This document shows positions 7,707 to 16,790 of a stretch of DNA of 64,000 nucleotides, piece by piece (the first letter of the stretch is position 1; each line of letters starts with the position of its first letter). The translations under genes were made by a program, and so were the position numbers. Location: the NCBI GenBank assembly GCA_041393395.1, contig JAWKKG010000003.1, positions 682,001 through 746,000 on the forward strand, in the 5' to 3' direction. The stretch comes from JAGQIB01 sp041393395 (GTDB lineage Bacteria; ARS69). Below the pieces are notes generated by a model that saw nothing but the letters and a program-made list of their open reading frames with translations, made no database searches and was not told the DNA's origin.

Positions 7707-9770
7707 TCAGAACAGCTTCTTCTTGATCGTGACGGACTCGATCTTGTCCTCGGCGAGGATCGAGTCGACGATTTCCTGACCCTTCGTGACCTTGCCGAAC
7801 ACCGTGTAGCGACCGTCGAGGTGCGGCTGGGCGGAGTGGGTGATGAAGAACTGCGATCCGCCGGTGTCCTTGCCGGCGTGGGCCATCCCCACGGTGCCGC
7901 GCTCGTAGGGAACGCGACTGTACTCGCAGCGGATCTCGTAACCCGGATTGCCCCAGCCGTTTCCGATCGGGCATCCGCCCTGGATCACGAAGTCCGGCAC
8001 CACGCGGTGGAACTCCAGACCGTCGTAGAATCCCTTCTCTGCGAGCTGCACGAAGTTCTGCACGGTGCGTGGCGCGACCTGATTCAGGAGCTCGATTTCG
8101 ATCTCGCCCTTCTCGGTCGCGAGCACCGCCGTGTACCGCCCGGGGCGCGCCTTCAGGTAGCTCTCGTCGAGCGGAACCGGATCCCCCGGCAACGGACCGG
8201 GCGGCGCGATCGCGGGTCGCGGCTGCCCGACCTTCTCGAGGGAGCGCGCCGCGGCGTCGCGAACGCGCCACTCGGGATCGTTCACGAGTTCGTTCAGCAC
8301 CCGCACCGCGTCCGCGTTGTCCGGGAAGTTGCCGAGCCCCTCGGCGATCTCGAGCCGGATGTCCGGCTCGGTGGCCACGTCGGGATCCTTCGCCAGCACT
8401 TCGCCGAAGATCCGCGGCGTGTTCTCCCGATGGTTCTTCGCCTCGGTCGTGTCGCTCGGAGTCATTTCGGCGAGGCCGTGGATGGCGGCCGCCGTGACGA
8501 GCGGATGGATGGTGCTCAACGCCGTGAGCAGGTTCTTGCTCTTCCAGGCCGAGTCGAACGCCCCGGAGTGGTACGCCGCCACGATCTTCTCGGTGATCGG
8601 CGCCTCCGGATTGAGAAGACGTCCGGCCATGTAGAACGAGACCGCACCGCGCCACTGGAACAGCGGCAGTCCGTCCGGCATGCGACGCGACGCGTCGGCG
8701 AAGCTCTCGTACGCGGCGGCCACGACGTACTGACTGGAATCGCCGCACGCCGTGAAGTGCTCGGCGATCGACGTCTTCCGCTCTTCCTGTCCCACGGCGA
8801 GCACCTTCATCGTGGCGGCGCGGACCTGCGGCTCGGGGTCGGACACGAGCGGGAACAACACGTCGTCCTTCTTGTAGTGGTAGGGCACTTTCTCGAGCCC
8901 GCTCGCGGCGGCGGCGCGCACGAGCGCGTTGTCGTCCTTCGCGAGGATGGCGAGGCCGGCCAGCGCCTCGACCTGCTCCGTGGCGCCGAGCGCCGCCGCG
9001 AGCTGCACACGTACGCGCCAGTCGGGGTCGCGCGCGAGCAAGGCGAGCTTCTCGGCCCTCTCCGGCGACTTCAGGCCGACCCGCGCGAGGGCGCCGAGGG
9101 CGGCGTGACGTACTTCCGGGTCGGAGTCGCTGGTGAGCGCGAACAGACGCTCCGCGAGCTCGTGCCCGCGGAGGCGGCCGGCGGCCCAGGCCGCCGCGGT
9201 CCGCACCGTCGCGTCCGGGTCCGAGAGGAGCGGCGCGAGGTTTCCGGCGGCCACGCTGTCCGCGGTGGATGCCAAGGCGAGCGCGGATTGCCGTCTCACT
9301 TCCGCCGACGGGTCCGCGAGAAACGGCAGCACGGACTCAGCCGACGAGTCCCCGCTCAGCCGCCCGAGCGAACGGATCGCCTGGGATCGCTCCTCCACCG
9401 AAGCATTCGACGCGGCGACACGTCGCAGGGCGTCGCGACCGTCTTCCGATCCGATCAGTCCGAGTGCGAACAGTGTCTCCAGCCGCACCTCGGCATCGGA
9501 GTCCTCGAGCGCTGCGACGAGCGCCGGCACCGCCGACTCGTATCCGTTGCGGCCCAGCGCGAGGGCCGCCGCCGCGCGCGTCTCGGGTTGATCGTCGCGC
9601 AGCAGTTGCTCGAGACGCCCGTCGCCGTTCGAGCGGCGGTCCTCGAGGTTCGAGATCTCGAGCAGCACGCCGGTGTCGCGACGCGCGGCGGCCTCCGGGG
9701 CGGGCGCGAGAACGAGAGCGGCCAGCGCGAACGGCGCGAGCCGGGACGGGTGCGTCGAAAACGAGAACAT
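7707..9770 (-). CDS. Secreted HEAT-repeat protein fused to cyclophilin-type peptidyl-prolyl isomerase
   Basis: A 687-residue exported protein: signal peptide at about 1-28, then HEAT/PBS-lyase-like helical repeats from about 50 to 500 (repeated LLSDPDATVRTAAAWAAGRL-type units of about 30 residues), then a cyclophilin domain at about 525-685. Catalytic-site segments FHRVVPDFVIQGG and GGSQFFIT are present; the usual Trp/His near the end is replaced in PHLDGRYTVFG, as in many bacterial cyclophilins. The domain order suggests an envelope protein-folding factor with a large interaction scaffold. It lies 40 bases after a thioredoxin-like gene, in the same direction, as the third gene of a desulfurase-thioredoxin-isomerase cluster. 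An ATG with GGAG upstream supports the start. Confidence 0.88.
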   Translation of the reverse strand: MFSFSTHPSRLAPFALAALVLAPAPEAAARRDTGVLLEISNLEDRRSNGDGRLEQLLRDDQPETRAAAALALGRNGYESAVPALVAALEDSDAEVRLETLFALGLIGSEDGRDALRRVAASNASVEERSQAIRSLGRLSGDSSAESVLPFLADPSAEVRRQSALALASTADSVAAGNLAPLLSDPDATVRTAAAWAAGRLRGHELAERLFALTSDSDPEVRHAALGALARVGLKSPERAEKLALLARDPDWRVRVQLAAALGATEQVEALAGLAILAKDDNALVRAAAASGLEKVPYHYKKDDVLFPLVSDPEPQVRAATMKVLAVGQEERKTSIAEHFTACGDSSQYVVAAAYESFADASRRMPDGLPLFQWRGAVSFYMAGRLLNPEAPITEKIVAAYHSGAFDSAWKSKNLLTALSTIHPLVTAAAIHGLAEMTPSDTTEAKNHRENTPRIFGEVLAKDPDVATEPDIRLEIAEGLGNFPDNADAVRVLNELVNDPEWRVRDAAARSLEKVGQPRPAIAPPGPLPGDPVPLDESYLKARPGRYTAVLATEKGEIEIELLNQVAPRTVQNFVQLAEKGFYDGLEFHRVVPDFVIQGGCPIGNGWGNPGYEIRCEYSRVPYERGTVGMAHAGKDTGGSQFFITHSAQPHLDGRYTVFGKVTKGQEIVDSILAEDKIESVTIKKKLF

Positions 9771-9810
9771 CGCTACTCCGGTCGATCGAAGGGCAAGGTC
9801 TTTGGGCGAA

Positions 9811-10452
9811 TCAGATGGAATCCGAGTCTTCGGCGGCGTCGCCTTCGTCCAGCAGTTCCTTCACGTCGCGCTCGAACACCTGGGGCGGCTGCAAGCCGAC
9901 GTAGCGCTTGCGGATCCGTCCCTCGCGGTCGACCAGGAACGCGGTCGGGATGCTGCGGATGCCGCCGTAGAGCTGCACGGTCTTCGCGTCCGCCATCACG
10001 AGGCGGTAGTTCATCTCGGTCTTCTGCGCGAACGCGCGCACCAGGTCGGCACCACTCGTGTTCGAGTTGCCGCGATCGACCGAGATGCCCACGATCTCGA
10101 GCCCGCTGTCTCCGTGCTCGGCGACGAGCGAGTTGAGATGAGGAATGCCCTTGCGGCACGGGCCGCACCACGTCGCCCAGAAATCGAGCAGCACGACCTT
10201 TCCGCGCAGCTCGGAGAGTTTCAGCGTGCCGCCGTCGAGGTCGGCGAGGTCGAACTCGGGCGCCATCTGGAAGTCGCGGGCCGCATCGACGGCCGACGCA
10301 TTCGGCGCCGCCTTCGCGACGGGCTGCTCGGAGGCGGCCGTACCCTCGGCGCTCGCCGACCGCGTGTCCCCACGATCACAGCTCGCGCTGCCCGACAGGC
10401 CGACGGCGATCACCCAACCGATGAGGAGGGGCAGGACGGAAAGACGCTTCAT
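9811..10452 (-). CDS. TlpA-like thioredoxin-fold lipoprotein
   Basis: A 213-residue redox protein of the TlpA/ResA/AhpC-TSA-like class. The N-terminus is a signal sequence with a probable lipid-attachment Cys25 (GSASC), then a low-complexity linker to about 60, then the thioredoxin fold with FWATWCGPC (C96, C99) and the cis-Pro segment IRSIPTAFLVD. It should act on the periplasmic side in disulfide reduction or cytochrome maturation. The ATG overlaps the stop of the cysteine desulfurase gene as ATGA, so the two are translationally coupled even though one is cytoplasmic and the other exported. The lipobox is imperfect, so plain secretion with a membrane anchor is possible. Confidence 0.85.
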   Translation of the reverse strand: MKRLSVLPLLIGWVIAVGLSGSASCDRGDTRSASAEGTAASEQPVAKAAPNASAVDAARDFQMAPEFDLADLDGGTLKLSELRGKVVLLDFWATWCGPCRKGIPHLNSLVAEHGDSGLEIVGISVDRGNSNTSGADLVRAFAQKTEMNYRLVMADAKTVQLYGGIRSIPTAFLVDREGRIRKRYVGLQPPQVFERDVKELLDEGDAAEDSDSI

Positions 10453-11630
10453 GGATTTCTCCCGTGATTCGAGGTGACGGCTTCGGACGCCGAGCCGGAT
10501 GCGGCCGAGCGCCGGACCAGGAGCGGCAGGATTCGGAGGACTTCCACGATCTCGGACTCCCGTGACGTTCGTCCGAGGGAAAAACGGAGCGAGGCGCCGG
10601 CCAGCTCGCGCGTGCGGCCCATGGCCAGCAGCACGTGCGACGGATCGGAGGCGCCCGCGTTGCAGGCGGCGCCCGTGGAGACCGCGACTCCTTCCAGGTC
10701 CAGGGCGATCATGAGCGACTCGCCGTCCTGTCCCGGGAGAGAGACGTTGCTCGTGTTCGGAAGCCGGGGCGCGTCGAGTCCGTTGATCACCGCCTCCGGG
10801 AACGCCTCCCGGATCCCGGCCTCGAGCCGGTCTCGAAGGGCCGCCAAGCGGATTCCCTCGGTCGAGAGCTCCTCGTGCGCCAGTTCCGCCGCCTTCCCGA
10901 ACCCCACGATTCCCGGAAGGTTCTCGGTGCCGGGCCGGACCCGACGCTCCTGCCCGCCCCCGGTCTGGAGCGGGGTCAGGCGGACGTCCGGCGACAGCAC
11001 GAGCGCCCCGCAGCCCTTCGGCCCCCCCAGCTTGTGGGCGGAGATGGAAAGCAGGTCGACCGGGAGCGTGGCGAGATCCAGCGGGACCTTGCCGAAGGCC
11101 TGGACCGCGTCGGAATGAAACGGCACCCCGTGCTCCCGGCAAACGCCGCCGAGGCTCGCGAGATCCGCGAGCACTCCCGTTTCGTTGTTCGCGGCCATGA
11201 TCGAGACCAGCGCCGTTTCGGGCCGCAGGGCCTCGCGAAGCGCATTCGCCTCGATCCGGCCGTCGGACTCCACCGGGAGGATCGTCAGTTCGACGTCGCC
11301 GTTCGCGGCGAGGTGCTCGGCCGTTTGGAGAACCGCCTCGTGCTCGGTCGCGCCCACGATCAGATGGCGCCCGCGCCCCGCGCCGAGTGCCCCGCGGAGC
11401 GCGAGGTTGTCCGCCTCGGTGCCCCCGGAGGTGAAACAGATCCGATCCGGCCGAACTCCGAGCGCCGCGGCGACCCTCTCGCGTGCGAGCTCGCGGGAGC
11501 GGCGCGCCTCCTGGCCCCAGGCGTGTCGGCTCGACGGGTTTCCGGGCGGCCCCCCGAGCGACTCCGCCATCGCCTCCCCGACTTCGGGGCGAACGGGCGT
11601 GGTGGCATTGTGATCGAGGTAGATGCCCAA
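10449..11630 (-). CDS. Cysteine desulfurase, NifS/IscS family
   Basis: A PLP enzyme that removes sulfur from cysteine for Fe-S cluster, thio-cofactor or tRNA thiolation; 393 residues. Visible family features are YLDHNATTPV at the start, H97 stacking on PLP (ATEHEAV), the Schiff-base Lys200 in SISAHKLGGPKG, RPGTEN, and the persulfide Cys323 in STGAACNAGA. I place the start at a TTG (11630) because it gives the canonical MGIYLDHNATT end and has AGAGGA upstream; no ATG fits. In a selenium-using organism such an enzyme could also release selenium from selenocysteine. No IscU, IscR or SufE partner is adjacent; the next gene is a thioredoxin-like lipoprotein. Confidence 0.92.
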   Translation of the reverse strand: MGIYLDHNATTPVRPEVGEAMAESLGGPPGNPSSRHAWGQEARRSRELARERVAAALGVRPDRICFTSGGTEADNLALRGALGAGRGRHLIVGATEHEAVLQTAEHLAANGDVELTILPVESDGRIEANALREALRPETALVSIMAANNETGVLADLASLGGVCREHGVPFHSDAVQAFGKVPLDLATLPVDLLSISAHKLGGPKGCGALVLSPDVRLTPLQTGGGQERRVRPGTENLPGIVGFGKAAELAHEELSTEGIRLAALRDRLEAGIREAFPEAVINGLDAPRLPNTSNVSLPGQDGESLMIALDLEGVAVSTGAACNAGASDPSHVLLAMGRTRELAGASLRFSLGRTSRESEIVEVLRILPLLVRRSAASGSASEAVTSNHGRNP

Positions 11631-11820
11631 TCGGAGTCCTCTCACGGGGCGCTGTCGCGTCGTCGTGGTCTGGGATGCGGCCCGGACCGGGAAGGGTGCC
11701 AGAGCGCGCCCTCCGAGTCCAGAGGGGGCATGCCGGCTCCGGCGGGGCCGGGCCGGAGCTCTCGATGAGAGTCGTCGAATCGCCCGTTTTCGCCGGTTCT
11801 GATCGATCCCGAGAATTTCT

Positions 11821-11849
11821 TTTCCTTTCCTCGGGGGATGTTGTAGGAT
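11821..11849 (+). promoter_or_regulatory. Possible promoter upstream of the 11896 gene
   Basis: In an AT-richer pocket of the 11631-11895 intergenic region, TAGGAT (11844-11849, four of six matches to the -10 consensus) stands 17 bases after TTTCCT (11821-11826), a weak -35. It would start transcription near 11856, about 40 bases before the TTG start. The rest of this gap separates the divergent desulfurase gene and shows nothing else. Confidence 0.3.
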
Positions 11850-11895
11850 TTCTGCTGGGCGTTTTCCGCTCGTCACCTAGCGCTGGGGCAAGACT

Positions 11896-12999
11896 TTGAA
11901 CAGCTCTGCGGTCACTGCGGCCCTCGAGTTCCTCGCCAGAACGGACGTCCCGCCGGTACGCCTGCACGCGGCCCGTACCCTGGGCAGCCCCCGGCGGTTC
12001 GGGACCATCAAGTTGCTGCGGGAGGAAGCCGCCCGGGACATGTTCGCCCGTGACGTCCGGGAGCTGTTCCTGCTGCCGTACGCCGAGGCTTGGAAGACGG
12101 ATCGCCTGCGTGGACCGGCCGCGGCGATTCTCGGTCCGGTACTTTCGGGGAACGGCTCCGTCGCTCTCGACGCGCTGATCGCCCGGGGCTGCCTCGAACC
12201 GTCGCCGGCCGTGGACATCCTCCTGGACGGAATGCTGGAGCGCGCCCACCCCCGGGGCTATTTCTTCGAGCCGCACGAGCGCACCGCCGCGGAGACTGCG
12301 GCCGGGCGTCCGTCCGAGCTCGATTTCCTCGCCGTTACCGCGGCCTACCTGCGGTATCTCGTCGTGTTCGGACGGGGGCGTGATTCCCGCGTGCGTGACG
12401 GGTTCGACTGGCTCGTGAATCACCAGGACTCCGACGGCGCCTGGCGGCACCACGCGCCCCGGCACGGACTCGAGAGCTATCTCCTCACGCGGCGGGTGGC
12501 CGAGGCGTTCGCGGTCTTGCCGGCGACCGCCCTCAAGCGATGGGGTGGCGCGCGACGTCGACTGGCCGGCGCCTGGTCGGCCCGGATTCTCGCGAACTGC
12601 GACGATCCGGACGCGGTGCTGCCGCACCTGAACGTCGCGCCGGATCCGCGCGCACGGCGACGGAGCGGTGCGCAGCTCGAGCTGCCTGCCTCGCTGACGG
12701 ATCGCGTGCTGTACTTCGCACTCGAGGATCTCGCGCTCGCGCTGGAGATCGGCGCCTCGCCGAAGCAGGACCATCTCGCCGTGTGGATCGAGTGGCTGCG
12801 CGATTCGCAGCTCACCGACGGCTCGTGGCGACTCGGCAATCCGTCGCTCCGCGAGCGACTGCTCCTCTCCGATCCGAACGGCCGTCTGCGCGCGGAGGCG
12901 CTCTACCTCACGGACGAGTGGATCACGCTGCGGGCCGCGCAGGTGATGCGGGCCGTGCAGCCTCGTTCGCGCGTGCGCGCCGCCGTCCCCGTCGAATAG
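11896..12999 (+). CDS. Protein with prenyltransferase/squalene-cyclase-type repeats
   Basis: A 367-residue soluble protein with no signal peptide. Two segments match the QW-type repeats of squalene-hopene cyclases and prenyltransferase beta subunits: FDWLVNHQDSDGAWR (about 175-190) and IEWLRDSQLTDGSWRL (about 300-315). These form an alpha/alpha toroid. The catalytic DxDD motif of hopene cyclases is not seen, so a cyclase activity should not be assumed. The start is a TTG without a strong ribosome-binding site and is uncertain. It sits 9 bases upstream of a membrane glycosyltransferase gene, hinting at a lipid- or polymer-related role, but the function is unknown. Confidence 0.65.
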   Translation: MNSSAVTAALEFLARTDVPPVRLHAARTLGSPRRFGTIKLLREEAARDMFARDVRELFLLPYAEAWKTDRLRGPAAAILGPVLSGNGSVALDALIARGCLEPSPAVDILLDGMLERAHPRGYFFEPHERTAAETAAGRPSELDFLAVTAAYLRYLVVFGRGRDSRVRDGFDWLVNHQDSDGAWRHHAPRHGLESYLLTRRVAEAFAVLPATALKRWGGARRRLAGAWSARILANCDDPDAVLPHLNVAPDPRARRRSGAQLELPASLTDRVLYFALEDLALALEIGASPKQDHLAVWIEWLRDSQLTDGSWRLGNPSLRERLLLSDPNGRLRAEALYLTDEWITLRAAQVMRAVQPRSRVRAAVPVE

Positions 13000-13008
13000 A
13001 CTGCGGCG

Positions 13009-14310
13009 GTGACGTCGCCCCTCTTCTCGATCGCGGCCGCGTTCGTGGTGCTCGGCGTGGCCGGCTATGCCACGCTGGATGCGCCCGCCGCTGCCTATCC
13101 GCGGCTGATGGCCTTCGTGGCGCTCGCCTCCGTCGGCTGGTTGCTGGCGCGGCACGCCGCGCGTTCCCAGCCCGAGCGCTCGGCGCCGCTGGGGTTGATC
13201 CTGGGCCTCGCGCTGGCCGCCCGACTGCTCGTCGTCGTCCCGTACGAACCCCTCTCCGACGATCTGTACCGCTACCTCTGGGACGGTCGCGTGGCGAACG
13301 CCGGGATCGACCCCTTCGCGCACCCGCCCGCGAGCCCCGAGCTGGCGGGACTACGCGACGACGAGATCTGGCCGCGCGTGAACCACCCGGAAGTTCCCAC
13401 GATCTATCCCGCCGTCGCGCAGCTCGCGTTCCGGGCGCTCGACGCCGCCGGCGGCGATCCGCGTTCGCCGCGCGCGCTCGCGGCGTTCGCGGATTTCGCC
13501 ACGACGACCCTGCTCGTGGGGTTGCTCCGTCGACGCGGTCGACCGGGGGGGCTCGCGGTCGTCGCGGCCTGGTGTCCGCTCGCGATTCTCGAATCCGGGG
13601 GCGGCGGCCACGTCGACGCGCTCGGCGTGTTCCTGCTCGTGGCGTCGCTCGCCCTCGACGGCGGGACGCGCGCACGCACGCTCGCGGCCGGCTTCCTGCT
13701 CGGAGCCTCGATCCTCGTGAAGCCCGTCGCGGTGTTCCTGCTGCCGGCGTTCGCGCTCGCCCGGCCGCGCGGCGGGCGCCTGCTCTGGGTGATCGGTGGC
13801 CTGGCCGCACTCGCGCTCGTGTTCCTGCACGCCGACGCCGGCGCGAAGATGTTCACCGGTTTCCGGACCTACGCGGAGAACTGGCGCTTCCACGATCTCG
13901 TCTACGGTCCGCTCGTGCGACTCGGATTCGGTCCGCGCGGCGCTCGCATCGTTCTCGCGGCCGCACTCGGGATCGCGTCGATCGTCGTGCCGCTGCGGGT
14001 TCGCGATCCGCTCGCGGCAGGCGGGATCGTCGTCGCCCTCCTGCTCGCGCTCTCGCCGACGGTGCATCCGTGGTACGCGCTGTGGCTGGTGCCGTTCGTG
14101 CCGTTCCTGCCGCGCGCGCTCGAGGTCGGCGCCACGACGTTTCTGCTGTTCCTGCCGGTCGTGTACGCGTCGGCGTGGACGCTGATTCGCACGGGAGAGT
14201 GGACGGAGCCGCTCTGGAGTCACGTGCTGGGCTGGGGGCCCGCGCTGCTGGTCACCGCGTGGGCGGGGTGGCGGCAGGCGTCGACGTCGCGGCGAGCTGG
14301 GAACGGATGA
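13009..14310 (+). CDS. Polytopic GT-C glycosyltransferase (GT87/mannosyltransferase-like)
   Basis: A 433-residue integral membrane protein with about ten hydrophobic helices. Early extracytoplasmic loops carry SDDLYRYLWDGRVANAGIDPF, the acidic D-D/YRYxWDGR signature of GT-C enzymes that use polyprenyl-phosphate sugars (GT87/DUF2029 and alpha-mannosyltransferases). Later segments GHVDALGVFLLV, ILVKPVAVFLLP and SPTVHPWYALWLVPF are also typical. It probably adds mannose or another sugar to a lipid or polymer at the membrane. The GTG at 13009 lies 9 bases after the previous stop. Its 3' end overlaps the end of the convergent kinase gene by 59 bases. Confidence 0.8.
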   Translation: MTSPLFSIAAAFVVLGVAGYATLDAPAAAYPRLMAFVALASVGWLLARHAARSQPERSAPLGLILGLALAARLLVVVPYEPLSDDLYRYLWDGRVANAGIDPFAHPPASPELAGLRDDEIWPRVNHPEVPTIYPAVAQLAFRALDAAGGDPRSPRALAAFADFATTTLLVGLLRRRGRPGGLAVVAAWCPLAILESGGGGHVDALGVFLLVASLALDGGTRARTLAAGFLLGASILVKPVAVFLLPAFALARPRGGRLLWVIGGLAALALVFLHADAGAKMFTGFRTYAENWRFHDLVYGPLVRLGFGPRGARIVLAAALGIASIVVPLRVRDPLAAGGIVVALLLALSPTVHPWYALWLVPFVPFLPRALEVGATTFLLFLPVVYASAWTLIRTGEWTEPLWSHVLGWGPALLVTAWAGWRQASTSRRAGNG

Positions 14311-15943
14311 GCTCGATGAGCGCGCCGCGCCGGACGGGCTTGGTGGCGAAGGCGTCGAAGCCGGCCAGCAAGCTCTTCTGACGGTCGGTCTCCATCGCGT
14401 TGCCGGTCAGTGCCACGATCGGGCGACGGAAGCCGGCCGCGCGGAGCTCTTCCGTCGCGCCCCAGCCGTCGAGTACCGGCATTTCGAGATCCATGAGGAC
14501 GAGGTCGACCGGCGGCGCCCCGTCGCTCTCGCGCAGCGCGGCGTGCACGGCCTCGCGCCCGTTCTCCACCGCGAGGACCTGCGCGCCCAGACGCTCGAGC
14601 ATCCGGGTGATGAGACGGCGGTTCACGGCGTTGTCCTCGGCCAGCAGCAGGCGACACGGCGGGAGCGGATCGATCTCGTCCGGCGCTTCGCGGATCAGCT
14701 TCACGCGGGCCGCTTCCTCGGGATCGAGGAAACGGACTCCCGCGAGCGGGCCCGTGGAGAACGTCGCGCGGAACTCGGAACCCCGGCCCGGCTCGCTCGC
14801 CACGGAGATCTCGCCACCCATCATGCGCGCGAGGCGATCGCAGATCGTCAGTCCGAGTCCGGTGCCGCCGAAACGTCGCGTGGTGGAGGTGTCCGCCTGC
14901 GAGAACGCCTCGAAGATGCGGGCGATCTGCGCCTCGTCCATGCCGATGCCCGTGTCGCGCACGGAGAGTTCGAGGCGATCGGGCTCGTCTTCGGTCGCGG
15001 GCGACAGGTGGCGGAGCCCGATCACGACCTCGCCCTCCGCCGTGAACTTGATCGCGTTGCCGACCAGGTTCACCGCGATCTGACGCACTCGCGTGGGGTC
15101 CGCGTGGACGGTCTCGGGAATCGGGCCGCGAAACTCGGCCCGCAGCTCGACGCCGCGGGCCCGCGCCCGCGTATCCATCGAGTTGCGCACGTCCGTCACG
15201 AGTCGGGCGGGAGAGAAGGGCATCTTCTCGAGATCGAGCCGACCGGCCTCGATCTTCGACAGGTCGAGAATGTCGCTGACGATCTGCAGCAGGAACTCGC
15301 CGCTGCGATGAATCGTCCGCAGTGCGTCGTCGCGATCGCTCGGGGCGAGCTCGTCGCGCAGCAGCTCCTCGGTGTGGCCGAGGATCGCGGTCAACGGCGT
15401 GCGGATCTCGTGACTCATGTTCGCGAGAAACGACGTCTTGGATCGATTCGCCGCCTCCACGCGCTCCATCGCGACCTCGATCTGTCGCAGCGCCAGCGAT
15501 TCGCGCTCCAGCATGCCCGAGAGCTGGACCGCCTGGCTCTCGAGCTTGCGTTCGGCGTGGCGACGCAGGGCGCGTGCCTCCGCGTCGGCGATGGCGGCGG
15601 CCAGGCGCCGGCTCGAGACACGTCGCTTCAGGAGGAAGTCGTCGGCACCGGCGCGAAGCAGTCGTACGGCGGCGTCCGTGTCCTCGCGAGAAGAGAGAAC
15701 GAGCACGGGACGCAGGAAACCTCGCTCCCGGAGATCCGAGATGGCTTCCTCGATCGCGTCGATCTCGCGGTCGGCGGAGGCGAGCACGAGGTGAACGTCC
15801 TCGGACTCCGCGAGCGTCACGGCGTCGGACGCTTCCGTGGCGTGGAACAGCTCGAACGCGAAACCGGGGATCTCCTCGAGGTACCGCCGGAGTACGGCGT
15901 TCTCGGCCGCGCTGACTTCGATCGAGAGAATCTTCTTGGCCAC
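14252..15943 (-). CDS. Hybrid histidine kinase: degenerate receiver, HisKA, HATPase, receiver
   Basis: A 563-residue cytoplasmic kinase without transmembrane segments. The N-terminal receiver-like domain (about 4-125) lacks its Asp (LVLASAD; Ser56 at that place), so it is probably a protein-interaction or sensory module. A coiled region leads to HisKA with H178 (NMSHEIRTPL), then the ATPase with N (NLVGNAIKF), G1 (DTGIGM) and G2 (GGTGLGLTI) boxes. The C-terminal receiver (about 430-550) is intact, with the Asp in VLMDLEMP and Lys in ATKPV. Intramolecular His-to-Asp transfer is expected; the output is unknown. The start is GTG at 15943 with GGTGGA upstream. Its tail overlaps the glycosyltransferase gene on the other strand. 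Confidence 0.9.
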   Translation of the reverse strand: MAKKILSIEVSAAENAVLRRYLEEIPGFAFELFHATEASDAVTLAESEDVHLVLASADREIDAIEEAISDLRERGFLRPVLVLSSREDTDAAVRLLRAGADDFLLKRRVSSRRLAAAIADAEARALRRHAERKLESQAVQLSGMLERESLALRQIEVAMERVEAANRSKTSFLANMSHEIRTPLTAILGHTEELLRDELAPSDRDDALRTIHRSGEFLLQIVSDILDLSKIEAGRLDLEKMPFSPARLVTDVRNSMDTRARARGVELRAEFRGPIPETVHADPTRVRQIAVNLVGNAIKFTAEGEVVIGLRHLSPATEDEPDRLELSVRDTGIGMDEAQIARIFEAFSQADTSTTRRFGGTGLGLTICDRLARMMGGEISVASEPGRGSEFRATFSTGPLAGVRFLDPEEAARVKLIREAPDEIDPLPPCRLLLAEDNAVNRRLITRMLERLGAQVLAVENGREAVHAALRESDGAPPVDLVLMDLEMPVLDGWGATEELRAAGFRRPIVALTGNAMETDRQKSLLAGFDAFATKPVRRGALIELIRSQLAATSTPAATPPTR

Positions 15944-16088
15944 GTTGCGTCCACCCGGTGCGAGACCCGTGCCTCGTTCCCCGGATCGGTCGCGTCGCGC
16001 AGACGCTGAATCCCGAACTTGCGTTGTAAGGTGGAGCTAATCGATCGAGCAACGGAGTGCGAACGATGTGTCGGAGAGCTTCGCGAAG

Positions 16089-16790
16089 CTAACTCGGTGT
16101 ACGGCTCGCAGCGGCGCGGAAGATCGTGCCGAGGATCTTGTGGGAAGCGCGGACCGTGCCCGAGATGGTGCCCGTGATCTTGGACTTCCCCACGCGGCGC
16201 CGGTACGAGACAGGCACCTCCGCGCATCGCAGTCCGCGCTGGGCGGCCTTGACCTGCATCTCCACCGTCCAGCCGAAGTCGCGATCCGCCATCGCGAGAT
16301 CGCGCAGTCGATCGGCGCGGATCGCGCGGAAGGGTCCGAGATCCGTGAACCGGACTCCCCAGAACCAGCGGATCAGCCGAGTCGCGAGCCAGTTGCCGAA
16401 CAGGGCCTGCGGCAGCAACGCGCCCCGCTCGCGCGACCCGATCATGCGGCTGCCGATCACGAGGTCGGCGCGACCTTCGAGAATCGGGGCGAGGACGAGC
16501 GGGAGCTCGCTCGGATCGTCGGAGAAGTCCGCATCGACGAACGCGACGACGTCCGGGTCGTCGACGGACGCGATTCCGGTGAGGCACGCGCTACCGTAGC
16601 CTCGACGTTCCTCCCGGAGCACGCGTGCGCCGCGTTCGCGCGCCACGTCGGCGGTGCGGTCCGTGGAGCCGTTGTCGACCACGATGATCTCGTGGATCAG
16701 CGGGCGCGGCAGCGCGTCGAGGACGAGGGGGAGGCTGTTCTCCTCGTTCAGCGCGGGGATGACGAGAGAGACGCGCGCGGGCTCACGCAT
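16089..16790 (-). CDS. GT2 glycosyltransferase (dolichol/polyprenyl-phosphate mannose synthase-like)
   Basis: A 233-residue GT-A enzyme of family 2. It has VSLVIPALNEENSL, IIVVDNGSTDRT and FVDADFSDDP (the DxD metal site) and the later YRRRVGKSKI segment of DPM1/GtrB-like enzymes. There are no C-terminal transmembrane helices, so it is the short form that makes polyprenyl-phosphate sugar donors at the inner face of the membrane; such a donor could feed the GT-C enzyme at 13009. Its ATG overlaps the stop of the preceding GT2 gene by 8 bases, so the two are co-translated. Confidence 0.88.
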   Translation of the reverse strand: MREPARVSLVIPALNEENSLPLVLDALPRPLIHEIIVVDNGSTDRTADVARERGARVLREERRGYGSACLTGIASVDDPDVVAFVDADFSDDPSELPLVLAPILEGRADLVIGSRMIGSRERGALLPQALFGNWLATRLIRWFWGVRFTDLGPFRAIRADRLRDLAMADRDFGWTVEMQVKAAQRGLRCAEVPVSYRRRVGKSKITGTISGTVRASHKILGTIFRAAASRTPS

